DNA of 64,000 nt from Thioclava marina (GTDB lineage: Bacteria; Pseudomonadota; Alphaproteobacteria; Rhodobacterales; Rhodobacteraceae), in NCBI RefSeq assembly GCF_002020135.1, contig NZ_MPZS01000002.1, forward strand, positions 310,001-374,000. The letters are read 5' to 3'. Shown piece by piece: positions 16,757 through 25,614 of this stretch; positions within the stretch are counted from its first letter, which is position 1, and each line of letters starts with the position of its first letter. Below the pieces are notes generated by a model. The model ran no database searches. It saw nothing but the letters and a program-made list of their open reading frames with translations, and had not been told where the DNA came from. Made by a program: the position numbers and the translations under genes.

Positions 16757-19700
16757 TGGCTCTCTCAGACAGCGTACATATTGCCCGCCGCTTTCAGCGT
16801 TCCATACGCATCGACGCCGACTACAACGACGCTGCTGCGTTGGAGGGCTACGTTTGCCCCAAATCTTCGACAGACGTTTTGTTGTCCATCGGACATCACG
16901 TCAGGGAAACTGGCCATGGTGCCTTTACGTGGACGGGGCCGTACGGGAGTGGGAAATCGAGCCTTGTTGTTGCGCTTAGCGGACTATTGGGCGGCGACAG
17001 CGCACTGAAGCAGAAGGCCGAAACATCGATTGGCAAGGCCGCAGCAAAACAAATCCTTGCTGCTTTGCCGCCAAAAACGAAGGGATGGCTCACAATTCCT
17101 GTCGTTGGCCGCCGCGATGACGCAGCCAAAATTATCGGCGAAGCTTTGGAAGAGCGTGGTCTCCTTGGCCCCTCCCGTCGAAAGCGTTGGACCGACGATG
17201 CAGTTGTTTCAGCCTTGACCGAACTTGCAAACAGACATCCACGCAACCAAGGCGGCCTCATCCTCTTCATCGACGAGATGGGAAAATTCCTTGAGGCTGC
17301 TGCGCAAGAAGGTGCGGACGTCTATCTGTTCCAACTTCTTGCGGAAGCCGCATCGCGCAGCAATGGCCGCTTGGTTGTGGTTGGCATTCTTCACCAAGCT
17401 TTCGAAGAGTATGCTAACCGACTATCCCGCGAAATGCGCGACGAGTGGTCCAAAATCCAGGGGCGCTTCATAGACCTTTCAGTGAATGCCGCTGGTGAAG
17501 AGCAGATCGAGCTAATATCGCGCGCTATCGAAAATGGACGTTCTCTGACTAAGCCAGGCAAGCTCGCCAACCTAATTGCGAACGAAATTAAGCGTCAGCG
17601 TCCGGCTGCGTCAGCCTACCTATCTGAGACACTCGAAGGATGCTGGCCGCTTCACCCAGTCGTAGCCTGTTTGTTGGGCCCCATATCACGCCGACGTTTC
17701 GGCCAAAACCAACGCAGCATTTTCGGCTTCCTAAATTCCGCAGAGCCTTCGGGTTTCCAGGATTTTATTCGTCACAATACTGAAGACAGTCTCTATGAGC
17801 CTGACCGCCTTTGGGACTATCTGCGAGTTAACTTGGAGCCCTCAATTCTTGCTTCGCCAGATGGCCACCGATGGGCGATGGCGGCAGAAGCAATCGAGCG
17901 CTGCGAGGCGCTCGGCGGCGACGCGCTCCACATTAGGCTACTCAAGGCAATTGCGTTGATTGACCTATTCAAGGAACGGTCCGGCCTCATGCCAACGGAC
18001 GAGCTCCTTGGTGCTTGCGTAGGTGGAGCACCAAAGGGCCAGATTACCGCCGCGCTCAACCAACTCAAAACTTGGTCACTGATTATCTACAGAAAGTTTG
18101 TAGACGCTTATGCGATCTACGCAGGGAGTGACTTTGACATTGACCGCGCTGTGCAAGACACATTGGAGCACGTGCGGGAAGTGGATTTTGCATCACTGCA
18201 AAGGCTTGCGGGCCTGCAACCTATACTGGCAAAGCGACATTACCATGAGACGGGCGCTCTACGTTGGTTCGATGTGGAAGTTGCGCCACTGAACAGCCTC
18301 AGAGAACGTGTCCAGGCCTACCAACCTCATGCAGGTACAATCGGCGAATTCCTACTTGCGATTCCGACAGAGGGCGAAACAAGCGAACAGGCCCAGAAGA
18401 TCTGTCGTGAGGCGGCACGTGAGTCGAAGGACTGGGAAGTTGCAACTGGGTTATCGCAACGGGCCTGGGCGATTACCGACCTTGCTCGCGAACTGATCGC
18501 GCTCTCAGAAGTGCAAGAGGAGCATCCTGACCTCGCGGGAGACGCTGTGGCACAACGTGAAGTTCAGGCGCGGCAAGCTGTGTTGCAAGGGCAGCTTGAA
18601 GAAGAAATCCGCCGCGCCTTCGACAATGCGACTTGGTATCTAAAAAATCGAAAACCGCAGCAGTGGCTGCATGCGGAACTTAACAATGTTGCTTCGGAGC
18701 TCGCATCAGCGCGATATCCCAGTTCACCGCTTCTCAACAACGAGCTGCTCAACCGCATCAAGCCATCGAGTAACGCGGTTGCAGCACAAAACGCATTGCT
18801 GCGCGCAATGGTCTCAAACGAAGGAACGCCGCGCCTCGGCATCGAAGGGTTTCCTGCGGAAGGTGGCTTGTACGCTTCCCTCCTAGAAGCTACAGGCCTC
18901 TATGCAGACAAAGGCGAAGGATTGCGCTTCTGCCAACCTTCGGAAAACGACGACTACGATCTTTACCCACTCTGGAACGCAACGGTTAGGCTTCTGAAGG
19001 AAGCTGACGACCGAACTGTAAGCGTTGCGGAAATTTATAGGCTTTGGTCGGAGCCGCCGTTTGGGGTCAAAGATGGCCTCATGCCCGTGCTTGTTGTCGC
19101 GTTCATTCTCTCGCGACGTGAACAGGTTGCACTCTATAGGGAAGGTGTCTTCCAAGCGCGCTTCAAGGACATTGATGTCGAAATCCTCGCAAAAGACCCA
19201 CGTGAAATCCAGCTTCGCTGGATGGATTTGTCTGCTTTGTCCAGGCGTTTGCTTTCAAGCATGGCAGAAGTCGTGCGAGAACTTGATACAAACAATAGCC
19301 TTACCCATCTCGCTCCAATCGACGTCGCTCGTGGTCTAATCGCAATCTTTGATCGTCTGCACTCTTGGACCAAACGCACAACTCAGCTTTCTGCCAACGC
19401 AATTCGTGTTCGCGATCTATTCAAACTAGCAAACGACCCAAACAAGTTCCTGTTTGATGATATTCCGGCGGCTTTCGGTGAGCGCGGCGCTCTCGACAAC
19501 GATAAGGCGATACAAGCGGTTGTGAACGATGTCCGCGAAGGCCTTGAAGAACTGGTCGAGTCATATCCGTCGATGCTCCGACGTTTGACAGACCTAATGC
19601 TTGCTGAACTGCAAGTGCCCAACATGTCGCCACAAGCACTCGCCGAACTCCGTGAACGCGCTGAAAACATCATGCAAATTAGTGGTGACTTCCGCCTCAA

Positions 19701-20142
19701 TGCCTTCATTGGTCGACTTGCCAAATTTGAAGGAAGCGTCTCTGACGTGGAAGGCATCGCTAGCCTCGCCGCAAACAAACCCCCAAGAGACTGGACTGAC
19801 CCCGACCTTGACAGGGCGTCTGTTGAGCTCGCCGACCTTGCTCAGAAGTTTATTCGCTCTGAGAACTTCGCTCGCGTGAAAGGACGTGTAGACAAGCGCC
19901 ACGCAATGGCCGTTGTTGTTGGTGTGAATGGTCGTCCTGCTCCCCTTCATGCTGAATTTGAAGTGACTGAAGGAGAACGAGCAGGGATCGACAAAATCAT
20001 TTCGCAACTTGAAAGCGTCATCGATGCTGGTGACGACACAAAGCGTCGGATGGTACTTGCTGCGCTTGCAGAACTAAGCTCGCGCTACATGGTCGAAGTT
20101 CAGGAAAGCAAGGACAAAGAAACGGAGAGAGCTGTATCGTGA
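16756..20142 (+). CDS. sspC: Large P-loop ATPase, SspC-like
   Basis: 1128-aa cytoplasmic ATPase. Walker A G-P-Y-G-S-G-K-S-S is at about 61-69, and Walker B G-L-I-L-F-I-D-E-M-G-K near residue 170. The remaining ~850 residues are mainly helical without a domain I recognise. I prefer ATG 16756 (TGATG coupling) to the GTG one codon earlier. Size and place between DUF4007 and the PAPS-reductase-like gene match the SspC ATPase of phosphorothioation loci. Its final codons overlap the next start (GTGA). BREX BrxC is also a large ATPase, but the other BREX genes are missing. Confidence 0.82.
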   Translation: MALSDSVHIARRFQRSIRIDADYNDAAALEGYVCPKSSTDVLLSIGHHVRETGHGAFTWTGPYGSGKSSLVVALSGLLGGDSALKQKAETSIGKAAAKQILAALPPKTKGWLTIPVVGRRDDAAKIIGEALEERGLLGPSRRKRWTDDAVVSALTELANRHPRNQGGLILFIDEMGKFLEAAAQEGADVYLFQLLAEAASRSNGRLVVVGILHQAFEEYANRLSREMRDEWSKIQGRFIDLSVNAAGEEQIELISRAIENGRSLTKPGKLANLIANEIKRQRPAASAYLSETLEGCWPLHPVVACLLGPISRRRFGQNQRSIFGFLNSAEPSGFQDFIRHNTEDSLYEPDRLWDYLRVNLEPSILASPDGHRWAMAAEAIERCEALGGDALHIRLLKAIALIDLFKERSGLMPTDELLGACVGGAPKGQITAALNQLKTWSLIIYRKFVDAYAIYAGSDFDIDRAVQDTLEHVREVDFASLQRLAGLQPILAKRHYHETGALRWFDVEVAPLNSLRERVQAYQPHAGTIGEFLLAIPTEGETSEQAQKICREAARESKDWEVATGLSQRAWAITDLARELIALSEVQEEHPDLAGDAVAQREVQARQAVLQGQLEEEIRRAFDNATWYLKNRKPQQWLHAELNNVASELASARYPSSPLLNNELLNRIKPSSNAVAAQNALLRAMVSNEGTPRLGIEGFPAEGGLYASLLEATGLYADKGEGLRFCQPSENDDYDLYPLWNATVRLLKEADDRTVSVAEIYRLWSEPPFGVKDGLMPVLVVAFILSRREQVALYREGVFQARFKDIDVEILAKDPREIQLRWMDLSALSRRLLSSMAEVVRELDTNNSLTHLAPIDVARGLIAIFDRLHSWTKRTTQLSANAIRVRDLFKLANDPNKFLFDDIPAAFGERGALDNDKAIQAVVNDVREGLEELVESYPSMLRRLTDLMLAELQVPNMSPQALAELRERAENIMQISGDFRLNAFIGRLAKFEGSVSDVEGIASLAANKPPRDWTDPDLDRASVELADLAQKFIRSENFARVKGRVDKRHAMAVVVGVNGRPAPLHAEFEVTEGERAGIDKIISQLESVIDAGDDTKRRMVLAALAELSSRYMVEVQESKDKETERAVS

Positions 20143-20978
20143 CCAATGCACCAGAGAAGCACGTACTGGGGCTTTCAGGAGGGCGGGATAGCGCGGCCCT
20201 CGCGGTCTACATGCGTCAGCATCATCCAGAGCTAGATATCGAGTACTTCTTCACCGACACCGGGAAGGAACTACCCGAAGTCTACGAATTCCTTGGACGC
20301 CTTGAAGGGTTTCTCGGGAAATCGATCCTCCGACTGAACCCCGACCGAGACTTCGATTTCTGGCTCAAACAGTACAACAATTTCCTTCCGTCACCACAAA
20401 CGCGCTGGTGCACTAGGCAGCTCAAACTTCGTCCATTTGAGCACTGGCTTCGTCCTATCCTGGAAGAGGGAAATACGGTCTACAGTTATGTGGCCATTCG
20501 CGCAGATGAAGAATACCGAGAGGGCTACAGCTCGAAACACGACCGACTGAAGGTGTTGTTACCCTTCAAGGAGGCGGGCATTGATAAACCAGGTGTCATC
20601 GATATTCTTGACGCGTCCGGGCTAGGGCTTCCGAAATACTATGATTGGCGCTCTCGGAGCGGTTGCACGTTCTGCTTCTATCAGCAAAAGATTGAGTGGG
20701 TTCGACTAAAGGAACAACATCCTGAGGCGTTTGAAGAGGCCAAATCCTACGAGAAGGATGCCGTCGAAAATGGCTCACCTTTTACATGGTCACAGGGCGA
20801 GTCCCTAGATGAATTGACCCAACCTGATAGAGTCGCCCAAATCAAAGGAGACTATGAGAAGCGTGTCGAGAGGGCAAAGGCCAAACGTCAAATAAACCCC
20901 CTTCGTAGTGACATAGGTGACATCGATATCGATGAACTTTTCGGTCAATCAAAGGGATGCCTCGCATGTCACAAGTGA
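20139..20978 (+). CDS. sspD: PAPS-reductase-like ATP pyrophosphatase, SspD/DndC-like
   Basis: 279-aa protein of the adenine-nucleotide alpha-hydrolase (PP-loop) family. S-G-G-R-D-S at 13-18 is the ATP pyrophosphatase signature. R-W-C-T-R-Q-L-K (Cys91) is typical of PAPS reductase relatives, and two further pairs, C176-x-x-C179 and C274-x-x-C277, may hold an Fe-S cluster as in DndC. In Ssp/Dnd chemistry this enzyme activates the DNA backbone phosphate for sulfur transfer. It begins with GTG inside the sspC stop (GTGA). Confidence 0.87.
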   Translation: MTNAPEKHVLGLSGGRDSAALAVYMRQHHPELDIEYFFTDTGKELPEVYEFLGRLEGFLGKSILRLNPDRDFDFWLKQYNNFLPSPQTRWCTRQLKLRPFEHWLRPILEEGNTVYSYVAIRADEEYREGYSSKHDRLKVLLPFKEAGIDKPGVIDILDASGLGLPKYYDWRSRSGCTFCFYQQKIEWVRLKEQHPEAFEEAKSYEKDAVENGSPFTWSQGESLDELTQPDRVAQIKGDYEKRVERAKAKRQINPLRSDIGDIDIDELFGQSKGCLACHK

Positions 20979-21005
20979 TGAGATCAGGACTGAACTGAGA
21001 AACGA

Positions 21006-22043
21006 ATGGACATTAAGCACAGAACCAAAAAGCTAAAAGACCTCGTCGCAATACGTGACAAAGTACGGTTAGACCCGTCTTGGCAGCGTGGCCCGGTTTG
21101 GCCTGCGCCGAAACAGGCTTTGCTAATTGACTCGATTCTTCGGGGCTACGACATTCCAATGATCTATCTATGGGATCGAGGAGCCGCCGCCCAACCGTTT
21201 CGTTATGAGGTTGTGGACGGTCAGCAGCGGCTCAGGGCAATATGGGAGTTCCTGGATGGTGACTTTAGCTTGAACAGCGATGCGCCGAACATTGGCGCTC
21301 AACCGATTGCTGGGAAAGAGTATGAAAAACTACCGAAATCCTTCCGCGACAAGTTCGACGAATTCGAAGTCGTAATCGCCTACATTGAGAACGCTCAGCA
21401 ACCAGAAATCTCAGTGGTCTTCTCGCGTATGCAGATGGGAGTTCGCCTAAATCCTGCGGAACTGCGAAATGCGATACAAACAGGTTACCGCCAGGCTGTT
21501 GATACCGTAGCTCGTACGCACACCTTTTTTGCAGAATCCAAAATATCTGCTGCACGATTTAAGCACCAAGATTACCTCGCCCACGCCCTTTCTGTTTGCC
21601 ATCATGACGGAAAGCGCGAAGTGAAGGCACCTCAGTTACATGACGACTATACTTACATAACTGACAGCGCTGTCTACGCTCCGCTGGTTGCCGAAGCGAA
21701 CAACATCCTCGATTTTCTGAAGGATGTGAATGAGCTTGCCGCGAAGAAGCTCACTCAAAAGTGGATATTCGTCGATTTATTCTACTTTCTCTACCGACAC
21801 AGGTCGCAGATGGGTAAGTTCGATGCTCCAACTTTCGCAAAAGTCTATCTGGCTTTTGAGGCAGATAGGATGAAGCACAACGCGGAGCCCGAGAACTTGC
21901 TTGGTGGCAAAGCCTCTAAGGATGAGAAAGATCTGTATGCGTATATTATTTCATTTAAAATCGGAGGCGGTGAGCGCTCTAACTTAATGCAGAGAGCAGA
22001 TGTAATTGATCGTAGATTCAAGAAAGCTTTGGGGGTTTCGTGA
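21006..22043 (+). CDS. DUF262 (GmrSD N-terminal-like) protein, no DUF1524 nuclease
   Basis: 345 aa. The N-terminus carries all DUF262 landmarks: D-P-x-W-Q-R-x-x-V-W, L-I-D-S-I-L-R-G-Y-D-I-P, and V-V-D-G-Q-Q-R-L with the catalytic-like D-G-Q-Q-R at 71-75. In SspE a DUF262 domain hydrolyses nucleotides and senses phosphorothioate DNA, and it is fused to a DUF1524 HNH nuclease. Here the ~230-residue C-terminal part is helical and shows no HNH signature. It sits 27 bp after sspD and overlaps the SIR2 gene (TGATG). Inferred role: sensor subunit for that effector. Confidence 0.85.
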   Translation: MDIKHRTKKLKDLVAIRDKVRLDPSWQRGPVWPAPKQALLIDSILRGYDIPMIYLWDRGAAAQPFRYEVVDGQQRLRAIWEFLDGDFSLNSDAPNIGAQPIAGKEYEKLPKSFRDKFDEFEVVIAYIENAQQPEISVVFSRMQMGVRLNPAELRNAIQTGYRQAVDTVARTHTFFAESKISAARFKHQDYLAHALSVCHHDGKREVKAPQLHDDYTYITDSAVYAPLVAEANNILDFLKDVNELAAKKLTQKWIFVDLFYFLYRHRSQMGKFDAPTFAKVYLAFEADRMKHNAEPENLLGGKASKDEKDLYAYIISFKIGGGERSNLMQRADVIDRRFKKALGVS

Positions 22044-22900
22044 TGGCACTTGAAAAGAAGGATATTCCAACGGAACTCTTACAAGCGTATCGAGAGGGAA
22101 AGTGCGGTGTCTTTGTAGGGGCTGGACTTTCTATGGGGGCTGGACTTCCGGATTGGGGTGGCCTTCTGGGAAGCCTTATTGAAAAGGCTGAGACCGATCA
22201 CTCGATTTCGGGTGATAAGGCCGAGGATTGCAGAGAGCTTGCAGCGGACTCAAACAAATTCTTAATGCTTGCTCAGGAAATGAAGGAAATATTGGGCGTT
22301 GAGTTTAAGACCGTCATTGAGGACGTTTTTGGAAACCCCAATCTCAAGCCGACCCCTGCTCATGAGCTACTAATATCTCTCAAGAATAATAGGTTTATAA
22401 TTACGACCAATTACGACATGCTAATCGAACAGGCGTTCGCGGCTAGCGGTGAGTTCAGGCAGGGCTATAAGTACTATGAGGCACATGCACTTCAGCGGGA
22501 TTTGTATAAGAGGTCGTTTTTTCTTCTAAAAGCTCACGGCGATGCCAAAACAGCACCCGAGCACATTATTCTGACCGACAAGGATTATAGGAGAATACTG
22601 TATAAAGAGCCTGGGTATCAAAGCGCTCTTCAGTCAATTTTCACGATGTACTCGGTGATTTTTCTTGGATCATCACTTCAAGACCCAGAGCTTCGCCTTC
22701 TTCTTAACTACATTAACGCCGCGTTCCCCGAAGGCGGAATCCCGCACTATGCGCTCATGACGACCGACCAAATCGGTGATACGGAGCGTGGCCGTTGGAA
22801 AAAGGACTACAATATGCGGATTATTCCAATATCTTCTGACAACAACTATGAAGACCTAAACCGATTTCTAAACTTCCTCAAAGAAGTGGATGCTGAATAG
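22043..22900 (+). CDS. SIR2-like (SIR2_2) putative NADase effector
   Basis: 285 aa. V-F-V-G-A-G-L-S (G26-S30) is the NAD-binding glycine motif, T-T-N-Y-D carries N123 and D125, and L-K-A-H-G-D has the catalytic His165. F-L-G-S-S-L-x-D-P-E-L closes the Rossmann fold. This set is that of SIR2 domains in ThsA, DSR and related defence NADases, which deplete NAD+ on infection. It starts at ATG 22043 overlapping the DUF262 stop, so the two are likely made in fixed proportion. There is no DNA-binding or helicase extension, so sensing would fall to a partner. Confidence 0.87.
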   Translation: MALEKKDIPTELLQAYREGKCGVFVGAGLSMGAGLPDWGGLLGSLIEKAETDHSISGDKAEDCRELAADSNKFLMLAQEMKEILGVEFKTVIEDVFGNPNLKPTPAHELLISLKNNRFIITTNYDMLIEQAFAASGEFRQGYKYYEAHALQRDLYKRSFFLLKAHGDAKTAPEHIILTDKDYRRILYKEPGYQSALQSIFTMYSVIFLGSSLQDPELRLLLNYINAAFPEGGIPHYALMTTDQIGDTERGRWKKDYNMRIIPISSDNNYEDLNRFLNFLKEVDAE

Positions 22901-22977
22901 CTTTTTTGTATCTCGGCGCACTCTGTATCTGTTGGCTGCTGCGAATTTGGAAATTCTCACTTTGCTGAGTCTTGTGC

Positions 22978-25140
22978 TTAGATCATGTGCTCCAGATCGT
23001 AGGCTTTTAGCACAGGAGCGAGCGTCTCATAGGCTTCCGACCTGTTCTCTGACAGAGACGAAAACTCTGCTACTCTACCAAGCTCAGATTTGATGAGGCG
23101 CTTGGCGTAGTCCGAGCTACCCTCGTAGCCGTCGGGTAGAACAACGATGAAGTCATGGATGAGTGCCTGTTGCTTGCCCGGCGAACGTCGCAAGATACGT
23201 CCGCGCCGCTGCACAAATTGTCTTGGGTCCCGAGAGCTTGCCAAGATGTAGGCTGTGCTGCACGCGGGCACGTCTATGCCTTCATCGAGGCAACGGATCG
23301 CGACCATTGCGTCGATGATGCCTAGGCGAAAGTTCTCAAGGATGTTGTCACGGTCCTTGCGTGACTCCCGCGAGGTGAAACGCGACACGTCCCAGGACAT
23401 ACCGTGAAGCATGGCACTGACGGCTTCCACCTGTCGCTTGCTCTGATTGATGCTTTCTTCAGAACCCGTCTCGCCTTCGTCTGTTTCGACTGATCCATCC
23501 CCGCAATAGAAGAGGGTGTGCTGGGTCGGCTTCTTTCCCGCTAACACAGCTTGTAGGGCTGGAAGCTTGTTGGCCGCAGAGCCCACAAGTCGAGCTCGAC
23601 GCATCAGCAAACCTGTGAGCTGGGGCGTCATCTCGCTTGCCTTGCCATTTTGCCTCGCCATGATGCGCCCGATTTGCTCAGACAGTTCCACGAATTCCTC
23701 GGCTTCGCTTTCTGTGAATTCGACGAGGTGTGGGTAGTAGACGTACGGAGTCAGAACCTTGTCTTTGATCGCCTGCTTGAGAGTGTAGCTGTAGACGATA
23801 TCCCCATAGAACTCGTTGAGGCGTTCGTTGCGCTCTTCATCGAGATAGTGCTCTGGTGTGGCGGAGAGACCAATCCGATAACGTGCATGTTCCGGGAGAA
23901 AGCCCTCATATGCCTTCGAAGTATGATGGTGGCACTCATCGCCGATCCAAAGCAGATGGCTTCCCTTGATCTTCGAAAGTTTATCCTGGAACTCAGGGCT
24001 CTTCAGCGTTCTGTTTACAACAACGATGGCGCCAAACTTGCGGCTGCCCATTGTCAGCTCATGGACCATGTTGCGGAGTTTCTCCTCCCATTGGGCGCGG
24101 GAGACATAGCACTTCACGGGATAGATGTTGAACGTCGCCAGGATATCGACCCATTGGTCGGCGAGGTTCTGGTAGGGGGCCGCGATCACACAGGCTAGCC
24201 CGTCGATTGCTTCAGAAAGCCTGACAATGGCATGAATGGCTGTGATGGTCTTGCCAGCGCCAGTCGCGAGATCGAAAGTCCCTTGGAAGTCGCCTTTGGC
24301 CCGCCAGGCTTCGAGCGCAGCGATTTGATGATCGCGCATTTTGAACGGTTGGCCATTGATCGTGGCTGGTTCGCGCGGCTTCCCTGATGTTGTACTGTGA
24401 GCAGAGCCCGTCTTTCCAAGAATTCGCGCTGCAATCGCCGCTTCAATCTCGGGGTCCGGCGTGTAGTCGAGGGCGCGAGCTGTTGCTATCAGCTTTTCTT
24501 TCACCGCAGTCGGTATGTCGATTACGGCCGTTGACTGGCTTTCGTTCCGCCACAGGCGCTCAAAGCTCTCGATGTGAGGGTCGTAGAACTCCGCCTGTTC
24601 CGGAATCCAGGTACGGAAAACGTTGATCGACTCGTAGTTGTGCGTGGGAAGAAGCGCGTGGGTGCTCTCGTTGGCTGAGCCCGCAAAGACCACGCGATCA
24701 CCAGCTTCGTCAGTGATGATGCCGACCTTGTCATGGTACATGCCGCGCTCACGAAGGGCGATTTTGACGTCGAGACGCCCATGCGCGACGAGCCATGAGA
24801 GCGTGTCAAAGCGGTTCTGGAAGAGTTCGTCGCTGACGTTTGATATCATCGACAAGAGTTCATTCCCGATCTTTTCGGAAATCTCTTTTTCCTGGTAGCC
24901 TTGCTTGACGGCTTCTAGGTCTTCTTGGTCAGAAAACGCACCCAGGATCAGTCTAATCTGGCCGCCATGCTTGACGAAGACCGATAGCGCTTGCGCTGCG
25001 TAGCTGATTGTGGATGCCGAAAAGAAACCGACTGCCCGATCATAACGGTTCGCTACAGACAACGTGGGAAAATAGAAATCTTCCAGTATGTTGTCGAGGT
25101 CAGACTTATAGACTCCCTTGTAGCTCAGGTCTCTCAGCAT
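22978..25140 (-). CDS. PLD-nuclease/SF2 helicase fusion (defence effector)
   Basis: 720 aa. The N-terminal phospholipase D-like domain has H136-D-K138 and G-S-A-N157-E-S, the one-site HxK...N nuclease arrangement. The SF2 helicase has A-T-G-A-G-K-T (292-298), D-E-C-H (401-404), S-A-T (426-428) and a C-terminal Q-R-R-G-R. It is the last gene of a minus-strand operon that converges on the SIR2 gene; its ATG directly follows the stop of the preceding gene. Composition and size fit the restriction arm of a phosphorothioation-linked system (SspFGH type), where it would attack unmodified DNA. That assignment is by context. Confidence 0.88.
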   Translation of the reverse strand: MLRDLSYKGVYKSDLDNILEDFYFPTLSVANRYDRAVGFFSASTISYAAQALSVFVKHGGQIRLILGAFSDQEDLEAVKQGYQEKEISEKIGNELLSMISNVSDELFQNRFDTLSWLVAHGRLDVKIALRERGMYHDKVGIITDEAGDRVVFAGSANESTHALLPTHNYESINVFRTWIPEQAEFYDPHIESFERLWRNESQSTAVIDIPTAVKEKLIATARALDYTPDPEIEAAIAARILGKTGSAHSTTSGKPREPATINGQPFKMRDHQIAALEAWRAKGDFQGTFDLATGAGKTITAIHAIVRLSEAIDGLACVIAAPYQNLADQWVDILATFNIYPVKCYVSRAQWEEKLRNMVHELTMGSRKFGAIVVVNRTLKSPEFQDKLSKIKGSHLLWIGDECHHHTSKAYEGFLPEHARYRIGLSATPEHYLDEERNERLNEFYGDIVYSYTLKQAIKDKVLTPYVYYPHLVEFTESEAEEFVELSEQIGRIMARQNGKASEMTPQLTGLLMRRARLVGSAANKLPALQAVLAGKKPTQHTLFYCGDGSVETDEGETGSEESINQSKRQVEAVSAMLHGMSWDVSRFTSRESRKDRDNILENFRLGIIDAMVAIRCLDEGIDVPACSTAYILASSRDPRQFVQRRGRILRRSPGKQQALIHDFIVVLPDGYEGSSDYAKRLIKSELGRVAEFSSLSENRSEAYETLAPVLKAYDLEHMI

Positions 25141-25614
25141 CTAGAATTTGATCCCCGAAAGGTCAGGCTCTTTGTCTTCTGTGTCCAAATACCCACGCTC
25201 TTTCAACAGCTCCAGGATATCCCGGTCCGGATATTCTCCGCCGCCTCGAAGCATTGCTTCACGCAGGATTTGAAGGCCGCCGTTTGCGTACTCTTCGAAA
25301 ATCTCAGCACAGCGGCTTTCCTCTCCGTCCTTTAGAATCTCAGGATCTTTGGTCTCTGCCAAAGCGATAAGGTAAATGAGGTCCTCGGCGTCGCCCCGTT
25401 CGAATTGTTGATAGGAGATATCTTCAACACCTTTTTCCCTATCCAGCGGAATGCGTCTCTTCTCAGAATATCCAAGCAGGGCGGCAAAGCAGAGCAGCTC
25501 ACGGATCGTAGGGAAGAGAGTGCGATCCGTGTCCGGAAGTTTCTGCATAGCAAGACGCTGCACCATCTCTTCGTGTATGCGACTTCTATTGATATTTGGT
25601 GCGCGTGAACTCAT
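25141..25614 (-). CDS. Small phosphorothioation-associated protein (dnd_assoc_4-like)
   Basis: 157-aa soluble protein. It contains L-F-P-T-I-R-E-L-L-C-F-A-A-L-L-G-Y followed by K-R-R-I-P-L, which I associate with the 'DNA phosphorothioation-associated protein 4' family (TIGR04062) but cannot check here. The rest is acidic and helical. It overlaps the SMC-like gene by ATGA and abuts the helicase start. It is probably a structural partner linking the two. Confidence 0.75.
   Translation of the reverse strand: MSSRAPNINRSRIHEEMVQRLAMQKLPDTDRTLFPTIRELLCFAALLGYSEKRRIPLDREKGVEDISYQQFERGDAEDLIYLIALAETKDPEILKDGEESRCAEIFEEYANGGLQILREAMLRGGGEYPDRDILELLKERGYLDTEDKEPDLSGIKF

Noticed and set aside
15797-22900. 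BREX system
   Set aside because: A large ATPase is present, but there is no PglX methyltransferase, PglZ or BrxL; DUF4007 plus PAPS reductase points to Ssp.
22901-22977. Terminator between the convergent SIR2 and helicase genes
   Set aside because: Only a T-run at 22903 and a weak GAATTT/AAATTC palindrome are present; no GC-rich stem on either strand.
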